DNA of 64,000 bases from Methanomicrobiales archaeon (lineage in GTDB: Archaea; Halobacteriota; Methanomicrobia; Methanomicrobiales; JACTUA01). Below, one piece after another: positions 41,250 to 51,644 of the stretch (positions are counted from its first letter, which is position 1; the number at the start of each line of letters is the position of its first letter). The translations under genes and the position numbers were made by a program. The stretch is taken from positions 1 through 64,000 of the forward strand of contig JARYLJ010000003.1 in NCBI GenBank assembly GCA_029907705.1, read 5' to 3'. The notes beneath the pieces were generated by a model. It was given only the letters and a program-made list of their open reading frames with translations, was not told the DNA's origin and searched no databases.

Positions 41250-42233
41250 TTACCTGCGGGCAAAGAAACGGATCGTGGATACGATAGCGAGGATCGGCCC
41301 CGCGATGAATCCTGCCCAGAAGAGCAGTGCGAGCACTCCCCATATACCCATGGTCAGCCCAACAGTACGGGAGGGCATTAAAGCGTATTTACGGGAGGTA
41401 TTGATCATCGCGATGCCGAGGAGGAGAGGTATGAGGAGGAAGAGGAGTGTGACCCATGCCGATCCGGTCCACCCGGTTCGCATGAGTGCCATGATCGTCT
41501 GTGCCCCTGTGATGCCGGCCGAGCCCAGGCAGAGGAGGCCGGCCGAAATTCCGAGCACGGCGGGGTCCTTCCATCCGATGTTCGTCAGGATTCCCGTTCT
41601 GCGGAGGACCATAAGTCCTGCGAGGATCGCGGCGAAGAATGGGGCAATAATCAGTAATGTTGGCTGCCCTTCCCAGAGACGGATGCCAATGACCGAGAAT
41701 GGCACGAGTAGCCATTCTGAAGGGGTGAACTCTTCCCGATATCCAATGGCGAGCCCGAATTTTCCCCCATTGTAGGGTTCCCGGACGGCTATGTACCAGG
41801 TGCCCGAGTGTTCGATTATCCTGGAGTATTCTGCGAGTGGATACAGCACTGACGGGGTGAAAGGTTCGAATTCCGGCTCTTCAGGATATCTGCCCGGGAT
41901 CAGCTCTGCTGCATACCCTTCGGGTATCGGGGTGATGGCTGTATCGTCTCCTTCGCCCGGAAAGATGATGATGAGATCGGGGATGAAGCGAGAAGGCTCC
42001 GGAACAAACAGGGAGAGCCGGAGCTCCCCTCCACCCCTCATCTCCACCTTAAAGTAGCGGATACCCCCTCCCTCCTCGATCTCGTCGTAAACCACCCAGG
42101 ACTTTTCAGGGTCCTTGACGAGAACGGCATCGGAGAGAGCCTCCTCACCTGTCACGGACAAAGGCACATGACCCCCTGCCCCTGTAACGAGAGAGAGGAG
42201 GAGCAGGACAGACAGGAAATTTTTCAGGGCCAT
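41250..42233 (-). CDS. Hypothetical membrane protein: signal peptide, extracytoplasmic beta-rich domain, C-terminal TM helices
   Basis: N-terminal LKNFLSVLLLLSLVTGAGG and multiple C-terminal hydrophobic segments. Confidence 0.65.
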   Translation of the reverse strand: MALKNFLSVLLLLSLVTGAGGHVPLSVTGEEALSDAVLVKDPEKSWVVYDEIEEGGGIRYFKVEMRGGGELRLSLFVPEPSRFIPDLIIIFPGEGDDTAITPIPEGYAAELIPGRYPEEPEFEPFTPSVLYPLAEYSRIIEHSGTWYIAVREPYNGGKFGLAIGYREEFTPSEWLLVPFSVIGIRLWEGQPTLLIIAPFFAAILAGLMVLRRTGILTNIGWKDPAVLGISAGLLCLGSAGITGAQTIMALMRTGWTGSAWVTLLFLLIPLLLGIAMINTSRKYALMPSRTVGLTMGIWGVLALLFWAGFIAGPILAIVSTIRFFARR

Positions 42234-42414
42234 CTCATGATATCCATCACTGCCGCCGTTATTTATACCATGCGACGCATTTCGGATCAGAGGCGATCCT
42301 GCATGAGATGTGTGGTGGCGGTATATGCAAGGCTCGAAAAAAGCGCCGATTTTAGCATCTTTTCCCCATCAGTAGGAACGGAAAATACTTGATCCCTGTC
42401 ATCGAATAAAATGC

Positions 42415-42570
42415 ATGAAGCGACAGATCTGCAGTATTTGCAAGGCGGATATCACCTGCCCGCTCTGCCAGGGCGACGGCATGGGCCCTTTCGACGTACC
42501 GTACTCCACCTCCCTGAAGCAGTGCCCGAAGTGCAGGGGCACAGGCAGGATCGAGCACCGGCATGGATAA
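42415..42570 (+). CDS. Unlisted 51-aa DnaJ-type zinc-finger small protein
   Basis: Manual translation MKRQICSICKADITCPLCQGDGMGPFDVPYSTSLKQCPKCRGTGRIEHRHG*: CxxC plus CPLCQGDG and CPKCRGTG (DnaJ-like CxxCxGxG). Confidence 0.75.
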   Translation: MKRQICSICKADITCPLCQGDGMGPFDVPYSTSLKQCPKCRGTGRIEHRHG

Positions 42571-42795
42571 CAGTATCCTGACAGGTGGCCTTTCATTCCG
42601 CATCACCATAATTCTTTTGGCACGATCCGCGGCCGATCGGTCCATTCAGCTGGGACGAAGGAGGGGGTGTTTGTGGTCCATGCATGTATCTGCCTGAATT
42701 CTGACGCCCTTCTCCGATAACGCTGGATATGGGGGGTTTCCGTCATATCTACCATAAAGCGAAAAAATTCCCGCCGGCGTTACCCTGAACACGGC

Positions 42796-43995
42796 ATCTC
42801 CCTCGGAACCGCATTTCCCATCGCAGCGAGACTCGCATCGCTCCTCTCGGCATCGGGGACGTCGAAACCTGCGGCGTTGCCGGCTCCATAAGGCGGGGAA
42901 AGGATACAGAAGAATATCGATCTGGTCGCATCGTCGAAGGCACCCGAAATTGCGGTGAAAACCTTCTGTGCGATGCCATCGGTTGCGAGGGTGGTGGGGC
43001 GTTCTTTTTCCACAGCAAAGGTTCTGCTGAAAGAGGGTCCGGAGGCGGTGTTGAGGTTGGCCCCCGATGATGAGTTCGCTCCTGCCCTTCGTTACTGGAC
43101 CGGCTCGAGAGCGCATAATATCAGGCTGTATCGGGAGTACGGGCCTCCACCTGAACGGGCGGAGAGCGAGTCCGAAATCTACCGCGATTTAGGGCTTAAT
43201 TTCATCCCGCCTGAGCTGCGCGAAGATCAGGGCGAGTTCGAGGCAGCGAGAGGGGGGACGCTTCCATCCCTGGTGGAGATGAAGGACATCAGAGGTGACC
43301 TGCATATTCATGGACTCACAGTAGGTGGTGCCGATCTTCTGGAGGAGTACGCCGCCACCGCCATGAGGATGGGTTACGAGTATATCGCGATCACCGATCA
43401 TCTCCGCTCGCCATTCACCCCGTACGGGCTGGACGAAGCTGGAATTCGCTCCAGAATGCGTGAGATCGAGCACCTGAACCGGCGGCTGGAAGGCCTCACA
43501 CTCCTATCTGGAATAGAGGCGAACATCAATAAAGATGGCTCCATCGATCTCCCTGCTTCGATGAGCAGGGATCTGGATCTGGTGATCGCGAGCGTCCATT
43601 CGGACTTCAGCATGGCTAGGGATGAGATGACCCTGCGTATCGTCAGGGCAGTGGAGGAGAACGAGATTCACGTTCTCGGGCATCCGACTGGCAGGATAAT
43701 CGGAAAGAGGGCGATGGTACATCTGGATCTGATGAGGATCGCGGATGTCTCCCGTGAGCGGAACGTTCTTCTCGAGCTGAATGCTCACCCTGCGAGGCTC
43801 GATCTCAACGGCGAGGGGTGCAGGAGGGCGAAGGCTGCAGGCACGCTCTTCGCTCTTGGCAGTGATGCACATCGTCCAGAGGCGATGGGGAACCTCCTGC
43901 ATGGAGTCGCACAGGTGAGGAGGGGGTGGCTCGAGAAGAGGGATCTTGTGGTGACCATGCCCCTGTCCTTGCTCCTGGCGAGGCTAAATCGCTGA
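42796..43995 (+). pseudogene. polX: PolX-type (family X polymerase/PHP) gene, truncated and frameshifted; C-terminal PHP domain intact
   Basis: ORF 42955..43995: EFAPALRYWTGSRAHNIRL and PHP motifs GDLHIHG, ITDHL, GIEANI, SVHSDF, GHPTGRI, SDAHRP. Upstream polymerase motif GVAGSIRRGKDTEE is in another frame (see findings). Confidence 0.8.
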
Positions 43996-44186
43996 CATGA
44001 GGAGCCCATATTTTTCTCCTGAAGCTCCGTCTACAGCATTCTCACAACAAGCCGGACAGACGATGCATGGGCTCCGCCTTTTCCCCATGCGTCGTCCCTA
44101 TCGTGTAAGCACCTTATCCGGAGATCAGGCGGGTCCTCTTCCATGTTATGCATGGAGGCCCACTGCTTCGCATCGCCCGGGGGAGA

Positions 44187-44723
44187 TCACCTCTCCTCCT
44201 GCTCCATCCCGATCTCCTCGAGCGTCTTTCCGCTCGCCACGGACCTTGGATCCGGCTCCTCCGACCATCCAGGAATTGCATCCGTGTCTCTCTTCTTCAC
44301 GAGGAGCCACTGTCCACCCCGCGTCCGTATCAGCGTGAAGGCCCCCCTGAGCCTGATACCATGCAGATCGACAGTCGCCCTTCCCCTTGAGAGTGCCTCC
44401 TCCATGGATACGGCACCTTCCGTAAGATTCCTGTAGGTGCCCCGGTCCCACAGCATAACGGCGCCTGCACCATACTCTCCTTCCGGCACCACCCCCTCGA
44501 ACCCCGCGTATCCCATATCATGATCCTCCGTGGGGATCGCGAGCCTCTTCTCCGCCGGGTCCATCGAAGGGCCTTTTGGGACCGCCCATGACTTCAGAAC
44601 CCCGCCCACCTCGAGCCTGAAGTCATAATGCATCATCTTCGCCCTGTGCTTCTGTACGACGAAGACCGGATGTCCCTCCTTTGGGTACTCTTCACCACCC
44701 GTTTCCGCATCTTCTCTGGCCAT
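44187..44723 (-). CDS. LigD-type 3'-phosphoesterase (PE) domain protein, stand-alone
   Basis: FVVQKHRAKMMHYDFRLEVGGVLKSWAVPKGPSMDPAEKRLAIPTEDHDMGYAGFEGVVPEGEYGAG. Confidence 0.92.
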   Translation of the reverse strand: MAREDAETGGEEYPKEGHPVFVVQKHRAKMMHYDFRLEVGGVLKSWAVPKGPSMDPAEKRLAIPTEDHDMGYAGFEGVVPEGEYGAGAVMLWDRGTYRNLTEGAVSMEEALSRGRATVDLHGIRLRGAFTLIRTRGGQWLLVKKRDTDAIPGWSEEPDPRSVASGKTLEEIGMEQEER

Positions 44724-44825
44724 ATCACTCCCTTTTCATCCCATGGTGATGAAGCCGATGCCTCGGTCGCCTGTATGTGGTGAAAAGGACCATGATCTCC
44801 CCACCAGGCCCCTGCAGGATTAAAT

Positions 44826-45671
44826 ATGATCCAGTCCTCCTCCTCATTGATGGTTGCAGAGGAGAGGAGAGGAGAGGGTGAAACAGACCTCGGGGAATCT
44901 CCACCACCCCCGAGGGCTGCATGGTCTGGCACCCTTTCGCTGGGTCTGATAAATATACCAGTGAAGGCGATGCCCCTGATGCGCGATCGCACGATTCGCT
45001 TCCGTATGATACATGAGAAGTGCGGAACGCCCATTTCCTTCAGAAAATTCTGCGGAGAGGGTATAGAGGTCCCTGACGGGGAGATCGTGTTCGGATACGA
45101 GATCTCGAAGGGTGAATACGTGACCCTGAAGAAAGGGGAGCTTGAGGAGGTGAAACCAGAATCGAGCCGCGTGGTGAGACTCGACTCCTTCATCGACTCC
45201 GACGAGGTGGACCCGCATTACTTCGAGAGGACATACATACTCGTCCCTGCCGGCTACCCTGATGCATATGTGCTGTTGCGGGAGGTGATGAGAAGGGAGG
45301 GGAAGGGTGCGATCGGGAGGATCACCATGCATTCGAGAGAGGGGGTCGTTCTGGTGCATCATTACAGGAATGCGCTGGTCGCCACCACATTGCGATAGAG
45401 CGACGAGGTGCTGGATCCCGAAAGGATCTCACAGGTATCTGCCCTCCCCCAGCCTGAAGACGGGGGGATCCGCCTCGCCACACTCATCGTTGAACGGCTG
45501 ACCGCTCATATGGATCTCTCGCGTTACCGGGACGAGTATCGCGAGAGGCTGGAGGAGCTGATCCGTGCAAAGCAGAGGGGGCTGACGATCGTGATACCGG
45601 AAAAGGCGAAGGAACTCCCTGCCAGAAGGCTTATGGATACCCTCAGGAAGACCGCCGAGTCACTCAGATGA
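44826..45671 (+). pseudogene. ku: Ku DNA end-binding protein, interrupted by one in-frame TAG
   Basis: WSGTLSLGLINIPVKAMPL...VVLVHHYRNALVATTLR-TAG-SDEVLDPERISQVSALPQPE...; TAG at 45396-45398, same frame continues to 45671. Confidence 0.88.
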
Positions 45672-45686
45672 GTAAGGCGTCAAGAA

Positions 45687-46648
45687 ATGCCCATGAAACC
45701 GATTCCCCCAATGCTGGCCGTCAGCGGAAGGCCATTCTCTGCAGAAGACTGGCTCTTCGAGCCGAAGCTGGACGGTACACGATGCATCGCACATATCGAC
45801 AGTGACGGCGTCTTCCTTTAGAACCGGCGCCTCATGGATATCAAATTCAGATATCCCGAGCTGGTCGCCTCACTTCGGAGGGCGGCAGGCGATCTCTGCA
45901 TTCTGGATGGGGAGATCGTGGTGATCAGAAAGGATAGAATCGATTTCCAGGCGTTGCAACGGAGGGAGTAGCAGCGGGATGGACTGAGAATCGGGATGCT
46001 GGCTGAGGCGATGCCGGCCACGTATATCGCCTTCGATATTCTCGGGATCGGTGGAGAGAGTGTGATGCAGCGGCCGCTGAATGAGCGGAAGGCGATTCTC
46101 TCGCTGGTGCTTGGGAACTGCCCGAGGTGGCGGTCATCGACTTCATCGAAGGCGGGGGCGAGGAATTCTTCCAGGCCGCCATTCTCGAAGGTTTCGAAGG
46201 TGTCATGGCGAAGAGGATGGACTCGGCTTATCGTCCAGGGATCAGGAGCAGGGACTGGATTAAGGTAAAAAAGGAGATCGAGCTGGATCTGGTCATCGGC
46301 GGCATTACGAGAGGAGGGGGCTTCAGAGAAGATACGTTCCGTGCGCTCCTGCTCGGTGCGTACCGTGGGGATGAGCTGGTGTACGTGGGGAAGGTCGGGA
46401 CAGGGTTCTCCCGCGAACAGCTCCGCGAACTCCGGAGGTCGCTGCACGTGCGGAGAGATCCGCCGTTTGCCACATCACCCGCGATGAAGGCGGTCACATG
46501 GGTGGATCCCGAGATGGCCGCCAGGGTAAAGATATTGAATATCACAGAGGATGGCAGACTGCGTGCACCAGTATTCAAAGGCTTGAGAGAAGACAAACCA
46601 CCGCGGGAATGTACATACGAACAGATCGAAGAGACAAGGATGCGGTGA
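45687..46648 (+). pseudogene. ATP-dependent DNA ligase (LigD ligase domain), two in-frame TAGs plus one frameshift
   Basis: LFEPKLDGTRCIAHIDSDGVFL-TAG-NRRLMDIKFRYPELVA...LDGEIVV...FQALQRRE-TAG-QRDGLRI...ATYIAFDILG; frame shifts near 46118 into EVAVIDFIEGGGEEFFQAAILEGFEGVMAKRMDSAYRPGIRSRDWIKVK. Confidence 0.88.
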
Positions 46649-47074
46649 CCTATCTTCTCTGGGATAGCACTTCAAACATATAACCCCATTGAAGTGCCAT
46701 TCTTCGATTCGTCTCGTGCCGTCGACTGAATCGAGAGTGCAGGTTACCTTATCCTTATCATTATAATATTGTTGAAATGCAATTATAAGGTTGAGGAAAA
46801 ACGAGCACCTTGTTGTGTGAGGTTACCGCAGGAATACACGCTGCTGCCCGGAAATATCGAGAGATGCCAACGGGTGAGCAGGTTTTGCCGGATTAAGGCT
46901 TCACCTAATGCAGCTGGATAACCGGATTGCCCTGGTCCGTCCCATGTCCTGCGATGCCAAATCTGAACGAGGAGAGTGTTCAAGGGAGTTTCGCTGAGGA
47001 GTGGTAATATCCAGCACGAAATGCCCGCTCATACCTGATCGCTCTTTTTCCCCACATGATCAGGAGGGATTCTC

Positions 47075-49786
47075 ATGGGCGTCAGACTACCCAATACTCC
47101 CTGGAAATTCAGTAAGGTTGCCGGTATACCTGGAAAAGACCGTGAACAGCAGATCCTCCAGAGCGGGATCGTGAAAAGACTGGGGGAGATCTCCAGGCTG
47201 ACCCGCGAAGAAGTCCTGGCCTCTCTCGGTTCACGGGACGATGGACTCTCACCCGAAGAGGTGGAAGAGCGACTCGTCCGATATGGAGAGAATGAGATTA
47301 CACAGGAGAGGCCTCCAGCATAATACATCCAGTTTCTCCAGGCATTCATCAACCCCTTCAATGGCGTGTTGCTCATCCTTGCCATCGTCTCCCTGTTCAC
47401 GGATGTCCTCTTGAGCCCGCCCGGGGAAGAGAACTGGCGATCAGTCGTCGTGATTACGATCATGGTGCTGATCAGTGTCATCATACGGTTCTGGCAGGAG
47501 TATCAGTCAGGGCGCGAGGCTGAAAAACTCAAGACCATGGTACGGACCACAGCGACCGTATTCCGGCAGGGTACCGAAAGACAGGAGATCCCGATTGCGA
47601 ATCTCGTCCCGGGGGATGTCATTCATATCTCGGCAGGAGACATGATCCCCGGCGATGTCCGGCTCCTCTCGTCAAAGGATCTCTTCGTTACGCAATCGGT
47701 CTTGACCGGCGAATCGATGCCGGTGGAGAAATTCGCGAACGGGGGTTTTTCCGATGCCCCCGCCGGTAATCCCGCCAATAAAAGTGTTCTGGATCTCCCC
47801 AATATCTGCTTCATGGGGACGAGCGTCCTTTCGGGGACGGCGAGGGGCGTGATTGTCGCGACCAAAGACGAGACGTCTTTAGGTGCCTTTGCAAAAAACC
47901 TTGTCGGCGCGCATGTGGAGACCAGTTTCGAGCGGGGCGTCAACAAGGTCAGCTGGCTCCTGATCCGGTTCATCGAGGTCATGGTTCCGGTCATATTCAT
48001 TATCAACGGGTTTACGAAAGGCGACTGGTTCCAGGCTCTCCTCTTCAGCCTTGTCGTTGCCGTGGGCCTGGTCCCGGAGATGCTCCCAACGATCGTCACC
48101 ACCAACCTGGCCAAGGGGGCGGCTTCCATGGCAAAAGCGAAGACGATTGTCAAGAGGCTGAACTCGATCCAGAACTTCGGTGCCATGGATGTCCTCTGTA
48201 CCGACAAGACCGGTACCCTGACGCAGGACAGGATCATCCTCGTCCGGCACCAGGACGTGACTGGCAATGAGAATATCCAGGTTCTGATCTACGCGTACCT
48301 CAATAGTTACTACCAGACTGGGTTGAAAAACCTCCTGGATATCGCGGTACTGGAACACGAGGAGATCGAACCCGTGAGCAATATCGTGAGGCAATACCGG
48401 AAGGTCGATGAAATTCCCTTCGATTTTCAGCGGAGGCGGATGTCGGTCATCCTCGATCACCAGAAGGGCACCCGTCTCCTCATCACCAAGGGAGCGGTCG
48501 AAGAGATCCTTGCCATTTCCTCATCCGCCGAGATCAATGGCGAGATTATCCCTCTGACTGATGAACATCGAAAAATGGTCACCCGGACAGCAGACGACAT
48601 GAACGATGACGGGCTCCGTGTTCTGGCCGTGGCTACCCGGATGCTCACGCCAAAGGAGGGCGGATACTCGGTCCTGGACGAGAAGGACATGATCCTTTCC
48701 GGATATATCGGGTTTCTCGATCCCCCGAAGGAGACCGCGGGCCCCGCCATTGCCGCTCTGAAAAAGCACGGGATCTCGGTCAAGATCCTGACCGGCGATA
48801 ATGCGGTCGTGACAGGCTGGGTCTGCAAACAGGTGGGGATCGAGCCCGGGACGGTCGTCAACGGGTACGAACTTAACGATCTGAGTGACGAGGCCATGAT
48901 ACCGATCGTGGAGCGGACAGCGGTCTTCACGAAGCTCTCGCCGCTCCAGAAATCCCGAATTATCCGGGTGCTCCAGAAGAATGGGCATACCGTTGGGTTC
49001 CTGGGAGATGGGATCAACGATGCTGCAGCACTCAGGGACGCGGATGTCGGGATCTCTGTGGATACTGCGACTGATATTGCACGCGAATCGGCTGACATCA
49101 TCCTGCTTGAAAAGTCGCTGATGGTGCTTGAGGAGGGCGTCCTCGAGGGGCGCAGGACCTTCGGGAATATCATGAAATACATCAAGATGGCGGCGAGTTC
49201 CAATTTCGGGAACATGTTCAGTGTGCTTGTTGCGAGTGCGTTTCTGCCGTTCCTGCCCATGCTTGCCATCCAGCTCCTGGTCCAGAACCTTTGTTATGAT
49301 GTCTCCCAGCTCTCAATCCGCTGGGATAACGTGGACGAGGATTTCATTGCCATCCCCCGCAAATGGAATGCCTCCGATCTGGGAAGGTTCATGACCTGCA
49401 TCGGGCCGATCAGTTCGATCTTCGATATCACGACCTTTGCGATGATGTGGTATGTCTTTGGCGCGAATACCATCGGACAGCAGGGGCTCTTCCAGTCGGG
49501 CTGGTTCATCGAGGGCCTCCTCACCCAGACCCTGATCGTGCATATGATCCGAACGCGGCACATCCCGTTCGTACAGAGCAGGGCTTCCTGGCCGCTCCTT
49601 TTCCTCACAGGGACGATCATGGCCGTCGGTATCACGATCCCATTCACGGCGCTTGGCAGTACACTTGGATTCCAACCTTTGCCGCCCGCATATTTCCCCC
49701 TGCTTGCCCTGACTCTGATCAGCTATTGCATACTGACACAGATCGTAAAGATGTGGTATGTGAGACGGTATGATATGTGGCTGTGA
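47075..49786 (+). pseudogene. mgtA: P-type Mg2+-transporting ATPase (MgtA-like), interrupted by one in-frame TAA
   Basis: ORFs 47075..47323 and 47366..49786 share a frame: NEITQERPPA-TAA-YIQFLQAFINPFNGVLLILAIVS; DKTGTLTQD; GDGINDAAALRDADVGISVD. Confidence 0.88.
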
Positions 49787-49966
49787 TGGACAAGGGATCT
49801 CATATTTTTTGGTTACTGTGCGAGGTCCGCATGAAACCTTCGTCAGAAAGTGATTAATGGATCGTATGGATGTTCGAAAGGCAAAGATATATTTGAAGAT
49901 TTTTCAGAGCGGAAGTTATCCAATTCCAGAAGTGTTTTTATCGCCGGATGGGCTGAAATATATACG

Positions 49967-50752
49967 ATGGGGGATCCTTTACTCATCTCCAGCAGGGAAC
50001 TGACGATCGTGAATGGGGATGTACTTGCGACCGATGCCGTGGAGCCCGGATGCATCGACCTGATCGTCACCTCCCCCCCTTACAATGTGGGTATGAATTA
50101 CAGCTCCCACGACGATGGCCTCGACTATGCTGATTACCTTGATTTCTGCCGTGAATGGCTCTCACGGTGCTATGATTGGCTCAGAAACGATGGAAGGTTC
50201 TGCCTGAACGTGCCACTGGATAAGAACCGCGGAGGGCAGCAGAGTGTGGGGGCGGACATGACCGGCCTCGCAAAAAAGGCCGGATTCAGGTACCATTCCA
50301 CGATCGTCTGGAACGAGGGGAACATCTCCAGAAGGACTGCCTGGGGCTCATTTCGGAGCGCTTCTGCACCGTATGTCATCGCCCCTGTCGAGCTGATACT
50401 GGTCCTCTACAAGCAGGTATGGAGGAAGACGAGCGGCTCGCGAATATCGGATATCACGAGGGAGGAGTTCGTGGAGTGGACAAACGGTTTATGGACTTTC
50501 AACGGCGAGAGCGGGAGGCGGGTGGGCCACCCGTCCCCCTTCCCGCTCGAGCTTCCGGCGAGGTGCCTGAAGTTATTCAGCTATGTGGGAGACCTCGTCC
50601 TCGACCCCTTCATGGGCAGCGGCACCACGTTGATCGCTGCCATGCAGAACAACCGCCGCGCAATCGGCATCGAGATCGACGAGGGGTACTGCAGACTGGC
50701 GATGGAGAGGCTCCAGCGGGAGGCAGGAGTGAGATGCGGTATGGCTACTTAG
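49967..50752 (+). CDS. Site-specific DNA methyltransferase (beta-class; TSPPY motif)
   Basis: DLIVTSPPYNVGMNYSS (motif IV) and LDPFMGSGTTLIAAMQNNRRAIGIEIDEGYC (motif I). Confidence 0.9.
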   Translation: MGDPLLISSRELTIVNGDVLATDAVEPGCIDLIVTSPPYNVGMNYSSHDDGLDYADYLDFCREWLSRCYDWLRNDGRFCLNVPLDKNRGGQQSVGADMTGLAKKAGFRYHSTIVWNEGNISRRTAWGSFRSASAPYVIAPVELILVLYKQVWRKTSGSRISDITREEFVEWTNGLWTFNGESGRRVGHPSPFPLELPARCLKLFSYVGDLVLDPFMGSGTTLIAAMQNNRRAIGIEIDEGYCRLAMERLQREAGVRCGMAT

Positions 50753-51082
50753 AGGTCGCCCGCGGGCAAATGTCCAAATCGCAACAAATTATGATTTCAT
50801 ACGTTTCATGACACCCGGCATCTGAACGTATTCGTAAATGCAAAGCGAGGCTGTCCGGTACGTCATCAGGGCGATGCCGGGTTGTTTTCATACGCCAGCA
50901 ACTGCAACTGCCGGTATACCCCCGATGAATGATTTTTTAACCCGATCCAGACGTGACCGGCCGCTGTGCGCCATTGAGTGGCCACGTTCCTGACCCGCTG
51001 CTCCCCTCTCTTAAGGAGGGTATCATGCCTGCCATAGGAGCATTACAATTGAGAAGCATTACATTCAGGAAGGCCCACTCAC

Positions 51083-51640
51083 ATGAGCAGAGGTAAGATG
51101 ATCACCATGGCTGATGAGGTGGATTCCGTAGAGATGATGGGCAGGATCCAGAGAATGGTCATCGAGGCCGGCAGGGAAGTGCTGAGAGAGGAGACGAGGG
51201 ACGGGGACTGGTTGCTCTACATAAAGCACGGGAGCTACGTGATTACCCTCACCTGGCCTGCCGGGCGAAGGTTTATGACCGTTGTCTTCCGCGGCGAGAT
51301 CTCTGACGAGGGCCTGCTGAAGAGGTTGAATGACCTCTTCAGGGAGCCGCACCGCGGGGGGACTCTTCATTTTGCGCTGGTCTCCGCGCTGACCTACCCC
51401 AATACCTTCTACGACATCCTCAAGCAGGGGGACAGCATCACCGGTTTCGATGTGGGGGCGCTGATCTTCCCCTTCGAAGAGCGTTTCTCCACCCTGGAAC
51501 TTCATGTCGCGATCCAGAGCGTGGTGAACGCCGCCCTGCTCGGATGGGCATTCATCGGTTCCGTACTCGGTTTGAGCGATCTCGAGGAGCACCTGAAGGA
51601 GGGGTCGATAAGAACCTCGCCGGAGGGGATGTTCGCATGA
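51083..51640 (+). CDS. Hypothetical protein (185 aa)
   Basis: Intact ORF convergent with the ALDH gene. Confidence 0.6.
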   Translation: MSRGKMITMADEVDSVEMMGRIQRMVIEAGREVLREETRDGDWLLYIKHGSYVITLTWPAGRRFMTVVFRGEISDEGLLKRLNDLFREPHRGGTLHFALVSALTYPNTFYDILKQGDSITGFDVGALIFPFEERFSTLELHVAIQSVVNAALLGWAFIGSVLGLSDLEEHLKEGSIRTSPEGMFA

Positions 51641-51644
51641 GACA

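Noticed and set aside
44826-46648. Pyrrolysine (amber) decoding of Ku and ligase
   Set aside because: TAG is used as an ordinary stop by intact genes here (e.g. ends at 4808, 7894, 37143 and 50752), no pyl genes are visible in the window, and the ligase also carries a frameshift. Kept only as a test to run.
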